From Argopecten irradians (Eukaryota; Mollusca; Bivalvia; Pectinida; Pectinidae): 64,000 nt of DNA. Positions 50,101 to 59,110 of this stretch are shown piece after piece. Location: assembly GCF_041381155.1 (NCBI RefSeq), contig NC_091134.1, positions 29,269,540-29,333,539 on the forward strand, written 5' to 3'. The notes under the pieces are model-generated. The model saw nothing but the letters and a program-made list of their open reading frames with translations. It did no database searches and had not been told where the DNA came from. How positions within the stretch are numbered: the stretch's first letter is position 1; each line of letters begins with the position of its first letter. A program made the translations under genes and the position numbers.

Positions 50101-51784
50101 AAATAAACATACACAATCCAAAATCCATCGAAAGTCTGTCGCGGAGGAAGACAGCGAAGAAGGCGTTGTTCGTGATTTTCGGGAGACCAGTGTTCTCGGA
50201 GTAATACAAATATCATAGAGTCCCAACTGAATACTTAAAACACTCCATTCATGGTGTATACGTATGTACAAATTCTATGTCTGTGGTTTTGAATATTGGG
50301 GTTTTATTTTTTCATACTATCAAGTATTACGTGAAATGAACAAAACAACTTTTAAATTTCATCGCGGAGTGGTTTCATTGTTTTTGATGTGCACAGGCTC
50401 GCCGAGCGTACCTAAGAATGCTGTTTCACAGCATCAAAAATCTTATCTGTTATGCTTTATTTCATATTTCATAATTTTCCCCAAATCCTGGTTTTGTCGC
50501 ACATTTTCCCAAATTCAAAGCCACAGGCCCCATTCCCAAAGCAGTGAGGAAAATGTTATGGTCTAAAATGTCAAAAATTATCCTATCATATGTTCAATCA
50601 TATCTGCATATTTACTTTTAGAGTTTAATGATAACACAATATACTTAAATACAGGAAAGGAACATCGATGATCTAGCGCGGCACATGATCTTGCACACTG
50701 GTAATTTCAGCTTATAATCTTAATAAAGTAACAAACTTATTCAGACATAAAAAGTATAGAATGGCTATGTAAATTCTAATACAATCCCAGTTGTTAGTCT
50801 AGATGCAGACGTATCATGTTTCAATGGGGCGATAGTGGAAGAATGGTGGAAAGTGTCGTCTGATTTAAGAAAGTCACCAACAAATTTTTTATTTGACATT
50901 TTTGAAAATTGCAAAATGATTTATAATTCAATTAATTTGTTTTTCATTGAGATTTGAAGGGTCAGCTAAATAAATTGAATATTATGATATGATTAAAATT
51001 GGATTATAGTGTACTGCGCAAGATCATATGCCATGTTTACTTCCAGTTCAAACATGGGGTAAGGTCAATGTTTTTCGTTTATTTTTGGTAAACTGAAGAA
51101 AAAAAAACATTTATTTTTGGAAGGTACTGAAAAACAAATGTTTGTTTCTTTCTGTCACCATGATATGAAAATAAATAGATGTGCAAGATCATGTGCCAGC
51201 ATTGTAAAAGACCTAAACTTGAGCCGAGGATAACATTTGGTACACCCTTGGAAATGTCAACAACGCATCTGTCACATACATCTGTCATTTTGACGATGAG
51301 CTTAACATTTTATCAAGGATGTTGGAAAATATGGCGTGTGATTGTTTGCTTATCTGTGCACGAGAATCATATTGTTTGATAAATTATGGTTCACAACCTC
51401 CAAAATGGTTCTTATTGTACATATGATATGGTCGCCTTCTAGCTTCGCGCTAGGGGAAATTTCCAATTAGCTCAGTCGGTAGAGCGGCGGACCAGTAAGT
51501 CCGGGGTTGTGGGTTCGAGCCCGGTTGGCGGCACACAAGCGTACTCGGTAGCCTACTATTACTGATAAGTAAGTCAGGGAGGAGGGCAAATAGGGGTTAT
51601 GCTCTGGCAAAAGGACATCTATAGTCCACATACCGGTCTTTCTTAACGATCTCATTTTCTGTAAAACGTCTGATTCTTCTGTAGAACAAAATCTTGATTG
51701 TCTCATTATGAGCAATTTTGTTTGTCTTCGGACAACTTTGGAAGTTGCCTGGATGCAGCTCGTGCCTTTACCGATAGTCGCCAT
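35022..51784 (-). CDS. MRPS35: Small ribosomal subunit protein mS35, mitochondrial (spliced, 9 exons)
   Basis: Exons in transcript order (minus): 51784-51634, 47033-46942, 43326-43207, 40205-40085, 39524-39385, 39069-38960, 37599-37530, 36429-36310, 35186-35022. All have GT-AG introns and phases agree throughout, giving 1089 nt, 362 aa plus stop. The N-terminus ([10 protein letters not shown]..., rich in Arg/Lys/Gln/Ser, with no acidic residue for about 40 residues) is a mitochondrial presequence. The rest matches MRPS35: [81 protein letters not shown] and a helical acidic C-terminus. mS35 is a structural protein of the 28S mitoribosomal subunit in the matrix. Introns total over 15 kb for a 1.1-kb message and are loaded with repeats. 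It shares a 72-bp promoter gap with PPP1R12A. Confidence 0.95.
35211..35308. repeat. 20-bp minisatellite, 5 units, beside the MRPS35 exon 9 acceptor
   Basis: Four exact copies and one 18-base copy of TTACTTCTCTGCCTAACATG. The array starts 23 nt upstream (on the transcript) of the exon 9 acceptor, so it occupies the usual branch-point zone of intron 8. Confidence 0.97.
36310..36429 (-). CDS. MRPS35: MRPS35 exon 8
   Basis: 120 nt, phase 0 at both ends. Encodes [20 protein letters not shown] and [20 protein letters not shown], matching the EEWEKSK...YIWENSSSERN region of vertebrate MRPS35. Donor GTAATT at 36309. Confidence 0.92.
37530..37599 (-). CDS. MRPS35: MRPS35 exon 7
   Basis: 70 nt. With two bases from exon 6 it encodes [16 protein letters not shown] then TAVYLESW, matching RCPLRRQNYDYAVYLL...ESW in the vertebrate protein. 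Donor GTAAGT at 37529. Confidence 0.93.
37930..38520 (+). repeat. Helitron-like core repeat fragment (family A)
   Basis: Diverged units with AAAATCCAAGATG(A/G), GAAATTT(C/G)AGA(G/C)AGAT and AACAAACTTCA(G/A)CTATCAAAATC, as in the long arrays at 44632-45800 and 47101-48430. It sits in MRPS35 intron 6 (38,959-37,600). A nearby 36-bp direct duplication (38667-38739) is separate. Confidence 0.7.
38667..38739. repeat. 36-bp direct duplication
   Basis: Two adjacent exact copies of AACAATTCATGCTAAACTTT plus CAAACAGAAGATCATT. Recent slippage-type duplication in MRPS35 intron 6. Confidence 0.9.
38960..39069 (-). CDS. MRPS35: MRPS35 exon 6
   Basis: 110 nt, acceptor AG at 39071-39070, donor GTAAGT at 38959. 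Encodes [20 protein letters not shown] and [16 protein letters not shown], aligning with [24 protein letters not shown]. Confidence 0.94.
39385..39524 (-). CDS. MRPS35: MRPS35 exon 5
   Basis: 140 nt, acceptor GCTTGCAG (AG 39526-39525), donor GTCAGC at 39384. Encodes [20 protein letters not shown] and [15 protein letters not shown], the most conserved block of the family. Confidence 0.94.
40085..40205 (-). CDS. MRPS35: MRPS35 exon 4
   Basis: 121 nt, acceptor TCTTTCAG (40207-40206), donor GTATGT at 40084. Encodes [20 protein letters not shown] and [20 protein letters not shown], matching [15 protein letters not shown] of vertebrate MRPS35. Confidence 0.95.
40287..43213. repeat. 33-bp minisatellite (about 89 units) in MRPS35 intron 3
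   Basis: The unit on the coding (minus) strand is TGTCAGGGTGAGTATACAG followed by TACCTCTGTCTCTA. The last unit overlaps the end of exon 3: exon bases TGTCAGG and intron bases GTGAGTATA together make the repeat, so the array grew from the exon-intron junction. Each unit carries a donor-like AGG|GTGAGT. Few substitutions; occasional units have ACACTC, ATATAC or 1-5 base indels. It fills nearly all of the 3.0-kb intron 3. The very long frames through it on both strands come from the 33-base period and are not genes. Confidence 0.98.
43207..43326 (-). CDS. MRPS35: MRPS35 exon 3
   Basis: 120 nt, phase 0 at both ends. Acceptor ATATTTCAG (43328-43327), donor AGG|GTGAGT at 43206. Encodes [20 protein letters not shown] and [20 protein letters not shown]. 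Its last eight bases are part of the adjoining minisatellite unit. Confidence 0.94.
43436..44632 (+). mobile_element. Helitron-like element with about 160-bp GGCCCCACCCCTCAG core units (family B)
   Basis: Opens with AGAGATCCAAAAGGGATCTTG, a hairpin like the family A start. It then holds about four to five diverged units containing GGGGCCCCACCCCTCAGCCC, CTAGGGGTCGGACCAGGCTC, TTTCACACCAAATATGGATG and TTTTAAAGCTAAAATTAAG. Non-autonomous. The right side runs into the family A element at 44632. It lies in MRPS35 intron 2. Confidence 0.65.
44632..45800 (+). mobile_element. Helitron-like (pearl-type) tandem element, family A copy 1
   Basis: Starts with the hairpin AAGAGATCCCAGAGGGATCT then TGGCGCCCACC. 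It is followed by units of about 155-170 bp, each with a palindrome CAAGATGGC..GCCATCTTG, CACAACTAGGGCCCTAGG, ATGAAATTTGAG and AACAAACTTCAACTATCAAA. Tandem ~160-bp cores are a hallmark of bivalve pearl elements, later linked to Helitrons. It lies in MRPS35 intron 2; one unit is family B-like (about 44975-45140). Confidence 0.75.
46440..46640 (+). mobile_element. Family A 3'-end fragment
   Basis: One core remnant (CATAACAAGGGCCCAAGG, CAATTTGAGACAGATCCC, GAGAAATAGC) then the typical tail ACAAGAATAGTTTATGAGTG...GGTGATCTAAAAAGCCCATCATCTG, which matches the tail of the copy ending at 48430. In MRPS35 intron 2. Confidence 0.6.
46942..47033 (-). CDS. MRPS35: MRPS35 exon 2
   Basis: 92 nt, acceptor TTTCTACCAG (47035-47034), donor GTAAGT at 46941. 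Encodes [20 protein letters not shown] and [10 protein letters not shown]. The first codon is completed by one G from exon 1. This is a poorly conserved part of the protein, but splice sites and phases are unambiguous. Confidence 0.9.
47101..48430 (+). mobile_element. Helitron-like (pearl-type) tandem element, family A copy 2
   Basis: The start hairpin is doubled (AAGATATCCTAGAGGGATCT, then AAGAAATCCCAGAGGGATCT). About seven core units follow, with CAAGATGGCGGCC-like palindromes near 47313, 47470, 47628, 47769, 47920, 48072 and 48226. The tail is AACGGACTGACGGACGGACC...AGGCGATTTGAATAGCC...CATCTGGGCT. It lies in MRPS35 intron 1, starting 66 nt from the exon 2 acceptor. A fragment of another copy follows at 48431-48540. 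Confidence 0.8.
48545..51400. other. MRPS35 intron 1, distal part
   Basis: No coding exon found. It begins with a fragment (GGTGGAGGAAATCCGGAGTACCC, cut off at about 48590) of the dispersed SINE seen at 63301-63545. The block 50100-50260 is less AT-rich with an open minus-strand frame, but its phase does not fit the gene. The rest is AT-rich without recognised features. Confidence 0.45.
51461..51620 (+). mobile_element. tRNA-derived SINE in MRPS35 intron 1
   Basis: Box A TAGCTCAGTCGGTAGAGC (51468-51485) and box B GGGTTCGAGCCC (51511-51522) on the plus strand, followed by a non-tRNA body. Acceptor and T-stem pairing is poor (TTCCAAT against TGGCGGC) and the anticodon arm only pairs with a 6-nt loop, so it is a SINE head, not a tRNA gene. 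It points opposite to MRPS35 and its body runs up to exon 1. The right border is approximate. Confidence 0.65.
51634..51784 (-). CDS. MRPS35: MRPS35 exon 1 (start and mitochondrial presequence)
   Basis: ATG at 51784-51782 in a good context (ATCATGG), donor ACCG|GTATGT at 51633. 151 nt: 50 codons plus one base, exactly the phase needed by exon 2. Encodes [20 protein letters not shown] onward, then [17 protein letters not shown]. The basic, Ser/Thr-rich, acid-free start is a mitochondrial import signal. Confidence 0.9.
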
Positions 51785-51856
51785 GATGGCTAATGCGAGA
51801 TTTCAGTGATCTATCGCGAGATCTCTTCGAGATTTGCATTTCAGTGTGCAGCTGTC
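51785..51856. promoter_or_regulatory. 72-bp bidirectional promoter gap, MRPS35 / PPP1R12A
   Basis: Start codons of the two divergent genes are 72 bp apart. The gap has TCGCGAGA at 51814-51821, eight of ten bases of the TCTCGCGAGA motif known from TATA-less, often bidirectional housekeeping promoters, plus a nearby GAGATCTC. No TATA box. Transcription starts must lie in this gap or within the opposing first exons; which one is not visible. Confidence 0.75.
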
Positions 51857-52102
51857 ATGGCGGACGAAAAACAACCGAGTGCCTTGCTAAGGAGGCAAGA
51901 TCAATTGAAACGTTGGAAAGAATCTGACACAAATAAGGCTTCAACTACACTCTCTCCACATAGCAGAAAAGTTAAATTTCAGGATGGATGTGTTTTTCTT
52001 GCCGCTTGTTCAAGCGGAGATTGTGATGAAGTTTTGCGAATGATTGAAAAGAATGCAGATATCAACACTGCGAATATTGATGGACTTACTGCTTTACATC
52101 AG
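51857..52102 (+). CDS. PPP1R12A: PPP1R12A coding exon 1
   Basis: 82 codons, phase 0, donor CATCAG|GTAAAT at 52103. Contains the KVKF docking motif and the first ankyrin repeat. Confidence 0.93.
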
Positions 52103-55100
52103 GTAAATGTTATTGATACTGATGGATTAGTGGATTACATACTGACGCTGTAAAGACTTGTGTTTGCATTGACCTAATCTTACCCGGAGACTCCAGTTAA
52201 TCACCACTGTTTACTCCTTATTTTATAGACGGAACCGTAACTTTTGCAATGACCCAGATAAGGTTACTGCCGGGAAAAGTGCAGGAGGTTCATTATATCC
52301 CATTTTATTTTATCCTAATATATATGAACATTTGAGTTTAATTTTTACCCATAATGTTGTGTTATGGAAATATAGTTTATGTCTTAGACAAAGCAGGTGT
52401 ACCATGTTATATTAACAACAATACAGTTGTACACATAAAATACACGCATACATTACACATGTGTGACAGTTCAGGGCAAGACAAGTGCTGTGGTGCTCAG
52501 AAGATACAACTAGACAAAACGGAAAATATTTCTTACTTAACAGTTCTTTAAAGGTCAATGTGTATATAATGTACTTAATATGCATTATAACAGGTCAAGG
52601 AAAAGTACTCATTCCACTATTGTATGTAGTTGTATAATTATAAATATGAATTTAGCTATGAAAGTGGACTACAAGCTATAATACAGTACAGTATTTATAT
52701 TCCATATAATATTTAAATGTAGTAACAAGAATGCATGAATTCTGCCAAAGAGGACTCAAAAGTATTTATCTCAAGAAGCAAATGTTGGGCGAAATAATAT
52801 AAATATATATATCCGATAATGCACTTTAAAGTTATATTTCCTGCGAATTTCACTGTAACAATATGTCGCTTAAACATTTGATATTAGAACATGGACATGT
52901 AACTTGATGACTTAGCTCCCCAAAAGCATGTCGGCCTATAAGAGAGCCAAAATCTAGGGATTATATATAACTGGTTTTGAATAAAGCGCCTTCAATCACT
53001 GCCATGTTCAGTACCTTCATGTTTTGTCGGAATTCTGAATCGTATCACATGACTGACATAGACACGACCTGCACGTGGTGATCGAGCTAGGTAACTAGCG
53101 TAAGCGCACATTTGTTTACGTATTCCTTTTGGCTAATATGAGCAAATTATGCTGGTAAATGTCCACAAAGTGAGCATTTGAAACATCTAATTAACACATT
53201 GCCATAAAATATTGTGTGTATCAAATATTGTAACGTGCGAGCATCATTTTCTTTGTAGATCCAGTCTGCTGAGGTCGACCACACGTTTTGTTTATGAAAA
53301 ATTGTTGACATTTTCTCTTAGTTTCACAACTGTCGTGTTCTTTCGAGATTGTCCCGATGATGTTCTGTATGATTTGGCATCTATCGATCCTATTTTTCAG
53401 GTGTTAAAAATATTTTTTACTTTTATAATTAAAAATACTTCCAGAGCTGCAACTTCATAAAAAGTGGTAAAATTAGAAAGTTTAAAACTCAGACAGATGG
53501 AGAAAAATGTGTATAACACTTAAACAGTTTTCACTAAGACAAAAAGAGCGAAAGTGATAGACCACACAACTTTAAGGCCCAATAAACGTAACTTTTCATT
53601 TTATTTTTTTTTGTAATTACAAATGTATAAAAAAAAATCAGGTTGCTATTGGTTTGCTTGGTGAAAAAACTGGTCAAAAGTTTTGGTTAGGCACTCATTG
53701 TATAGGGTCAGTCGAGCTATATCAGGCCATGTGAAATACAATTTTTTTTTACAGAACATTCAATCAAGTAATCTGTCAATGATTACAAGACCGTACTCAC
53801 CTATACAGGACATTTTGGTCCAGTGATTTGTCGACAGTTTACTAGCCGAAAATTGAATTAATATCAGGGAATGTGTATATATCATCAAATGATATGTACA
53901 TTGCCCCCTCCACAAAGTGTAACAAAGACATAATGATTCAGCTGGAAGTAAAAAAAAATTATTGATTCTTCGTTAATATAGCGTTGCGACTGAAAAAGGC
54001 ACACCACCACACCGGATTAAAACGTAGCATTGCTTACGATCTCGTTAGTCTCTCGCAAGCAGATTACCTGAATCCATTATGTGTGTCTGGACAAAGGTCT
54101 AGATTTTATACGTTATAGAGTGAAATTGTCAGGACTGAGGAGACAATTGATCAACGAGTGTATAGGAAAGCAAATATGGAAATTAAGTTAAACTAAAGTT
54201 AACGTTACTTAAAACCATTACTACTGAAAAGTTTGAGCGTCTTATTTTACTTTAAGATAAAAATATTTGAAATAATTGATTGCCTCCCATAAGAAGTCCA
54301 TGGCACGATGCCCTATATTGAATCTGATCCATCGTTTCGTGTCTCCTCCCAAGACTCGTGCAGAAACGTGATGTAAAAAAATAGTCTAGCTGTTTCGTAG
54401 TGGTGTTCTGACGAATTGAAGAGCGTATAATCACTATGTAGTAATGTAAACATTCAGATGAGCATGATTTGTGAAGAAAATGAGCGACATGAAAACATGA
54501 CAGCACAGTTCTAAAGGCCTCGTGATCGAAAGAATTTTTACTTGTTTATACATCAAAGAAAAAATAATCAATTTTAATCGATCATTGGTTGGTTAAATAA
54601 AACTTATGATCGACTATGAAATTTCAACCGATTCCCAACACTACTGTTTCCTTTTCTGTGATGAGGCCTACTGGTAATTTTAGCTCACCTGGTCAGAAGG
54701 ACCAAGGTGAGCTTATGCGATACGGTAGCGCCCACATCCGTCCGTCCTTCAACGATCGACTTCTCCATAACTGCTGGCCGAAATTCAACAAAATTAGACT
54801 GGTAGCATCCTTATGGGTTACTGACTGTAAATTGTACAAATGATGGGACTGACCCCCCAGGGGCCTGAGGGACGGGATCAAAAGGGGTCAATTTGGCTAT
54901 TTCCATATGAACGACTTCTTTTCTGAAACTAAGCATGGGATAGCACCCATAATGCAATGGTAGCATCCTTATAGGGTGGGGATTCAAATTTGTACAAATG
55001 ATATGGGGTTGATCCCCCTGGGGCATGAGGGGCAAGCTCAAAAGGGGTCAGTTTGTATATAAACGACTTCTTCTGTGAAACTAAGTATGGGATAGCACTC

Positions 55101-57018
55101 ATAATGCAATGGTAGCATCCTTACTGGGTGGGGATTCAAAATTGTACAAATGATGGGGCTGTCAAAGGGGGTCAATTTGGCTTTTCCATATAAATGACTT
55201 CATCTGTGAAACTAAGCATGTGTTAGCACTCATAATGCAATGGTAGCTATATCATCCTTATAGGGTTGGGATTCAAAATTGTAAGAATGATGGGGCTGAC
55301 CCCCCAGGGGCCTGAGGGACGGGGTCAAATTGGATCACTTTGGCTGTTACCATATAAACGACTTCTTCTCTGCAACTAAGCATGGGATAGCACTCATAAT
55401 TGCAATGGTAGCATCCCTATAGGGTTGGGATTCAGAATTGTACAAATGATTGGTCTTAGGCGCATGCAGGGCCAAAAGGGTCAATTAGGCTACTATTTTT
55501 TATATCAATTACTTCCTCTCTGAAACTATGTGTTGGATAGCATATTCGTATGGTATCTATATATATTGTTGGGATTCAAAATTAAACAAATCGTAGGGTT
55601 AATTTTGCTATTTTTTTTTTTAATTGTAAGATTCTTTGTGATAATTACTAAAAAATACAAGTAAGGGATACAGGCCCTCTGGGCCTCCTGTTTATAAACT
55701 AATCTTACATAAATTGTTGTGTGAGATTTGCACAGCAGTGACAGGAAAGTGTTTCTGAAAAAGAAACCTTATTATCTAAAAGGTTTGTTTGTCGTTAACA
55801 ACATGGCGACAATTGCAGTCATTCTACTGTTAGTAAAATACAAAGTTCGAAAAATAAAGATTTGTATGTTATTGAACAAATTTATGAATACCATGAACAT
55901 TGGTTCCCGTTTTTCTGCATTATTTCAACATAATTCCAACCTCCTCAGAACAGTCAAGAACACATAATAAGTTTACACTCCGCCATATTGTTCAAATGTC
56001 CGGGGAGGCAATTAACAATAACTTGCTTTATAAACTTGGAAAGAGAAGATGTTAAGCTGCATTGACTGACGATACCATTCATTGAATATCATGCTAATTC
56101 ATTCTTGTCACCAGCCCATGTCATTTAATCATCTTGAGCAATTCATGTCAAAATCTGAAGTTAACAACATGGCGACGATTGCAGTCATTCTACTGTCAGT
56201 AAAATACAAACTTCAAAAAAATAAAGATTTGTATGTTATTGAACAAATTTATGAATACCATGAACATTGGTTCCCGTTTTTCTGCATTATTTCAACATAA
56301 TTCCAACCTCCTCAGAACAGACAAGAACACATAATAAGTTTACATTCCACCATATTGCTCAAATGTCCGAGGAGCCTAATAAATAATGACTGCCGGACAG
56401 GAATTACAGTACAGAAAGAGTTAAGTCATATTGGCATTTTATGAGAATAAAATTTTACTTTTACAGGCATGCATCGATGACAATCTGGACATGGTTGAGT
56501 TCCTGGTAGATCACAATGCCGATGTAGACGTGTGTGACAATGAAGGTTGGACACCACTTCATGCCACAGCTTCATGTGGTTTTACAGAAATAGCAAGGTA
56601 TGTAATTTATAATATAACAGAGAATCAATGAATACAAATGTAACTTTTAAAAAATAAATTGAAGCCAAAACAAATGATTATATATACAGCCAAAATAAAG
56701 TGAAAATAATGCAAGAAATTAACAACATTAATATATCTATATCAAATATATAAACAATAATTTAAAAAGGACTAAAAGGCTGTGAATAAGGTAAACTTGT
56801 ACAAGATTATGTGTGACTATTGTATTAGTGGGATTGAATTGAGAAACTAAATATGATGTCCTCGACCTTCAAACCATAACCTTTGACCTCTTTCTACAGG
56901 TACCTTATACGTATTGGTGCTAACGTAGCAGCAGTCAACAATGATGGGGACCTGCCTTTCGACATTTGTGAAGATGGAGAGATGGAAGCTCTTCTACAAG
57001 AGGAGATGGACAGACAAG
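51857..57018 (+). CDS. PPP1R12A: Protein phosphatase 1 regulatory subunit 12A-like (MYPT1), 5' part
   Basis: Coding exons seen: 51857-52102, 56467-56597, 56900-57018 (165 codons plus one base); the gene continues beyond 64000. The order is: MADEKQ start, LKRWKESD, PP1-docking KVKF (residues 38-41), then ankyrin repeats beginning VFLAACSSGDCDEV, DINTANIDGLTALHQ, ACIDDNLDMVEFLVDHNADV, DNEGWTPLHATASCGFTEIA, and the LPFDICEDGEMEALLQEEMD repeat. This matches the MYPT N-terminus, which moulds the PP1 catalytic subunit into myosin phosphatase acting on myosin light chain. I chose ATG 51857 over the in-frame ATG 51806 because it gives the family N-terminus and a strong Kozak context (GTCATGG). Whether it is a single ortholog of vertebrate PPP1R12A/B/C cannot be told from this part. 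Confidence 0.93.
52103..54660. other. PPP1R12A intron 1, proximal part
   Basis: AT-rich with no recognised exon. 54170-54500 is a decayed relative of the TTAA MITE at 9893-10250 (shared CCATTACTACTGAAAAGTTTGAGC-like and CCCTATATTGAAT blocks). The frame 53212-53460 is unrecognised. Confidence 0.45.
54679..55695 (+). mobile_element. Tandem-core element bounded by TAGCTCACCTGG hairpin (family C, copy 1)
   Basis: Starts TAGCTCACCTGGTCAGAAGG with the arm ACCAAGGTGAGCTTATG, a perfect-looking stem. About five core units of about 150 bp follow (GGGGCTGACCCCCCAGGGGC, TTCCATATAAACGACTTCTT, CATAATGCAATGGTAGCATC). It ends with AGGCCCTCTGGGCCTCCTGT. Non-autonomous; the architecture resembles the Helitron-like families A and B. 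In PPP1R12A intron 1. Confidence 0.75.
55794..56388. repeat. Direct duplication of about 230 bp before PPP1R12A exon 2
   Basis: Copy 1 (55794-56023) and copy 2 (56160-56388) share GTTAACAACATGGCGAC, GATTTGTATGTTATTGAACA, TGAACATTGGTTCCCGTTTT and CCTCAGAACAG, with about 5% differences. Each has an open stretch starting MATIAVILL, but frames break at different places. The second copy ends about 80 nt before the exon 2 acceptor. Origin unknown, perhaps a transposon fragment. Confidence 0.85.
56467..56597 (+). CDS. PPP1R12A: PPP1R12A coding exon 2
   Basis: 131 nt, acceptor CTTTTACAG ending 56466, donor GCAAG|GTATGT at 56598. Encodes ACIDDNLDMVEFLVDHNADV and DNEGWTPLHATASCGFTEIA, ankyrin repeats 2-3. 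Confidence 0.95.
56900..57018 (+). CDS. PPP1R12A: PPP1R12A coding exon 3
   Basis: 119 nt, acceptor TTTCTACAG ending 56899, donor CAAG|GTGATT at 57019 (phase 1). Encodes YLIRIGANVAAVNNDGDLPF and DICEDGEMEALLQEEMDRQ. The next exon should encode the conserved acidic-basic block after the repeats; it was not found before 64000. Confidence 0.94.
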
Positions 57019-58532
57019 GTGATTTATTATCTCACAGCAAGCTTTAAGTAGAGAGATTTTTTTCAATCCTACTTTAAAGCCCACTATCATCAATTGTCAC
57101 TGCTATTTCTCAGAAAGCACTGAAGGGATTACTCCAAACATTACGTCGTGTGACCACTAACAAGCACAGTGGTATAATTGATTCCTGTTGCTGGGCCACA
57201 GATGATCTGAACGGAGGGGAAACATACATCAGATGTTGATGTTTACATGTAGATTATGGACAGGCTGGGGGAGGGAGAGGAAACCTTTATTAACGTTATA
57301 CTGATACAGCAGGGGAAGGTGAATGTGATAATGGTGTTCACATATTTTGATACAAACAGATACAGCTTTGCCCTGGGGAAAAGAGGTGGAGATACAGAGG
57401 GGTATAAATACACTAGGGTGTGGGGACAAGTGGTAAAGAGGGGAAGACTATGACCATTATGACCCTAACTACACAGATCTCATGTACGGAATTAATTCCT
57501 CTTTATTAATAGTAATTAAATCTTTTCAAAACCAATTCCGAATACCAGACCGATTTTGAGATTGGAATAGTCAAATGTAACTAAAATGCACTTATGAAAA
57601 CCGGCCTTACCTGAGGGACACTGAAAGCTTGCATTGAGGTCTGATCAACTGACCGTGAAATACACACGTACCTGTATCCATTGTCGCATGCCATGTCCTT
57701 TGGTATGTATACAGGTGTGAAGGCTATGTATATGTACACGCGTACGGTAATAATACCAGAGATGGTGGTGTAATTATTTAATCATGTCTATTGTTTAGAT
57801 ATTTAATGAAGGTCTACAACGTGCACACAGTTTGTTTACTGTAGAAAAACAAGCAGAGCTAGAAAAGAGAAAATTTCGTATTCAATTTTGATTTATTTTA
57901 ATTTAGTTGTAGGATAACATAAATTATCTTTATGAAGAAGCTGAAGCCATGTATTATTTTAGAAAATGACCCTGTCGTATAATGACTGGCATCGACTGAT
58001 CCTTGTGTAATATTAGACCATAATTAATTTGATTCTTGACGTAACCGGAAGCAATCGGCCGTATGTAGGCTAGTGTAAACGAGAACATCCCCAAGAACAA
58101 TCACGCAACTAACTACGTTTATAAGCACTAACAAAGTCAAGATTGTTGTAATCTATTTATTTTAATCATATGATTCTCTCTTTTGTGATAACATTCACAT
58201 TAACAATAATATCGGTCGGTTATAACGAACACTTGGCATACAGGCATTACAGTATAGTATAGAAAACGACTCCCGATCGATTAAATCAGGATCGAAATGA
58301 TCAATATTCAGTTCACTTCTCCAAACCAAACCCTCTCTAAACCGGACAAAATTCTATGCACGGACCATGTTCGGTTTGGAGAAGTTCCACTGTATTGATT
58401 CAAAATTTTTATACTCCTGGCAACAAACTTGAGGGGGGGGGGGGGTATACTGGAATCGGGTTGCCCGTCTGTCTGTTCATCCATCTGTCTGTCTGTATGT
58501 CTTAGACAAAACTTTGTCTAGCAAACTACTCA

Positions 58533-59110
58533 AAATTTGGTTTGCTTGATTAATTAACATCCTATTAACAGCTATGGTCATGTAAGGACAGCCTCCCATG
58601 TATGAGGTGTTTTACGTGTATATTGTGCGAAGTGTGTGTTTTGGGAGACTGCGGTATATTCATGTTGTGTTTTCTTGTATAGTGGTACTATTGCCCTTTT
58701 TAGAGTACTATATCACTGGAGCATGCCGCCCAAGACACCAAGCAACACACCCCGCCCTTTTTAGAGTACTATATCACTGGAGCATGCCGCTGAAGACACC
58801 AAGCAATACACCCCACCCGGTCACATTATACTGACAACGGGTAAACCAGTCGTCCCACTCCCTGTATGCCAAGCACTAAGCAGGAGCAGAAACTACCACT
58901 TTTATTGACTTTGGTATGTCTCGGGCAGGGGACAGAACCCAGAGCCTTCCTCACAGGGGCGAACGCTGATCAACTCAAAGCCAAAAGTGAGGCGGTTCCA
59001 AGGGAGGCATTGGGAAAGATAAAGTCAGTAAGGAAGAAGAGAAAAGATAAGATCCTAAATTTAGTCGCCTTTTAAGATCATGCAATAGGGGCAGCAGGTA
59101 CAATTCTAAC
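58533..59110 (+). repeat. Composite of dispersed SINE-like repeats
   Basis: 58533-58690 starts GGTTTGCTTGATTAATTAAC, AACATCCTATTAACAGC, the same start as the repeat at 63301. 58695-58818 is a direct duplication (GAGTACTATATCACTGGAGC, CATGCCGC). 58800-59110 is a second dispersed-repeat type (GGTAAACCAGTCGTCCCACT ... CTAAATTTAGTCGCCTTTTA, GGGGCAGCAGGTA). The open frame at 58866-59075 lies inside it and is not a gene. Confidence 0.6.

Noticed and set aside
50062-50271. Candidate first exon of MRPS35 (minus)
   Set aside because: A GTATGT donor exists but leaves phase 0, while exon 2 needs one carried base. The exon at 51634-51784 fits phase and has a presequence-like start.
51461-51533. Functional tRNA gene
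   Set aside because: Boxes A and B are good, but acceptor and T-stem do not pair and the anticodon loop is not seven bases; read as a SINE.
54616-55041. Frames on both strands in 54.6-55.0 kb
   Set aside because: Inside the TAGCTCACCTGG tandem-core element; the same type of frame recurs in the second copy at 61.0 kb.
58866-59075. 69-codon frame with basic C-terminus
   Set aside because: Lies within a dispersed repeat of the type seen elsewhere in bivalve-like DNA.
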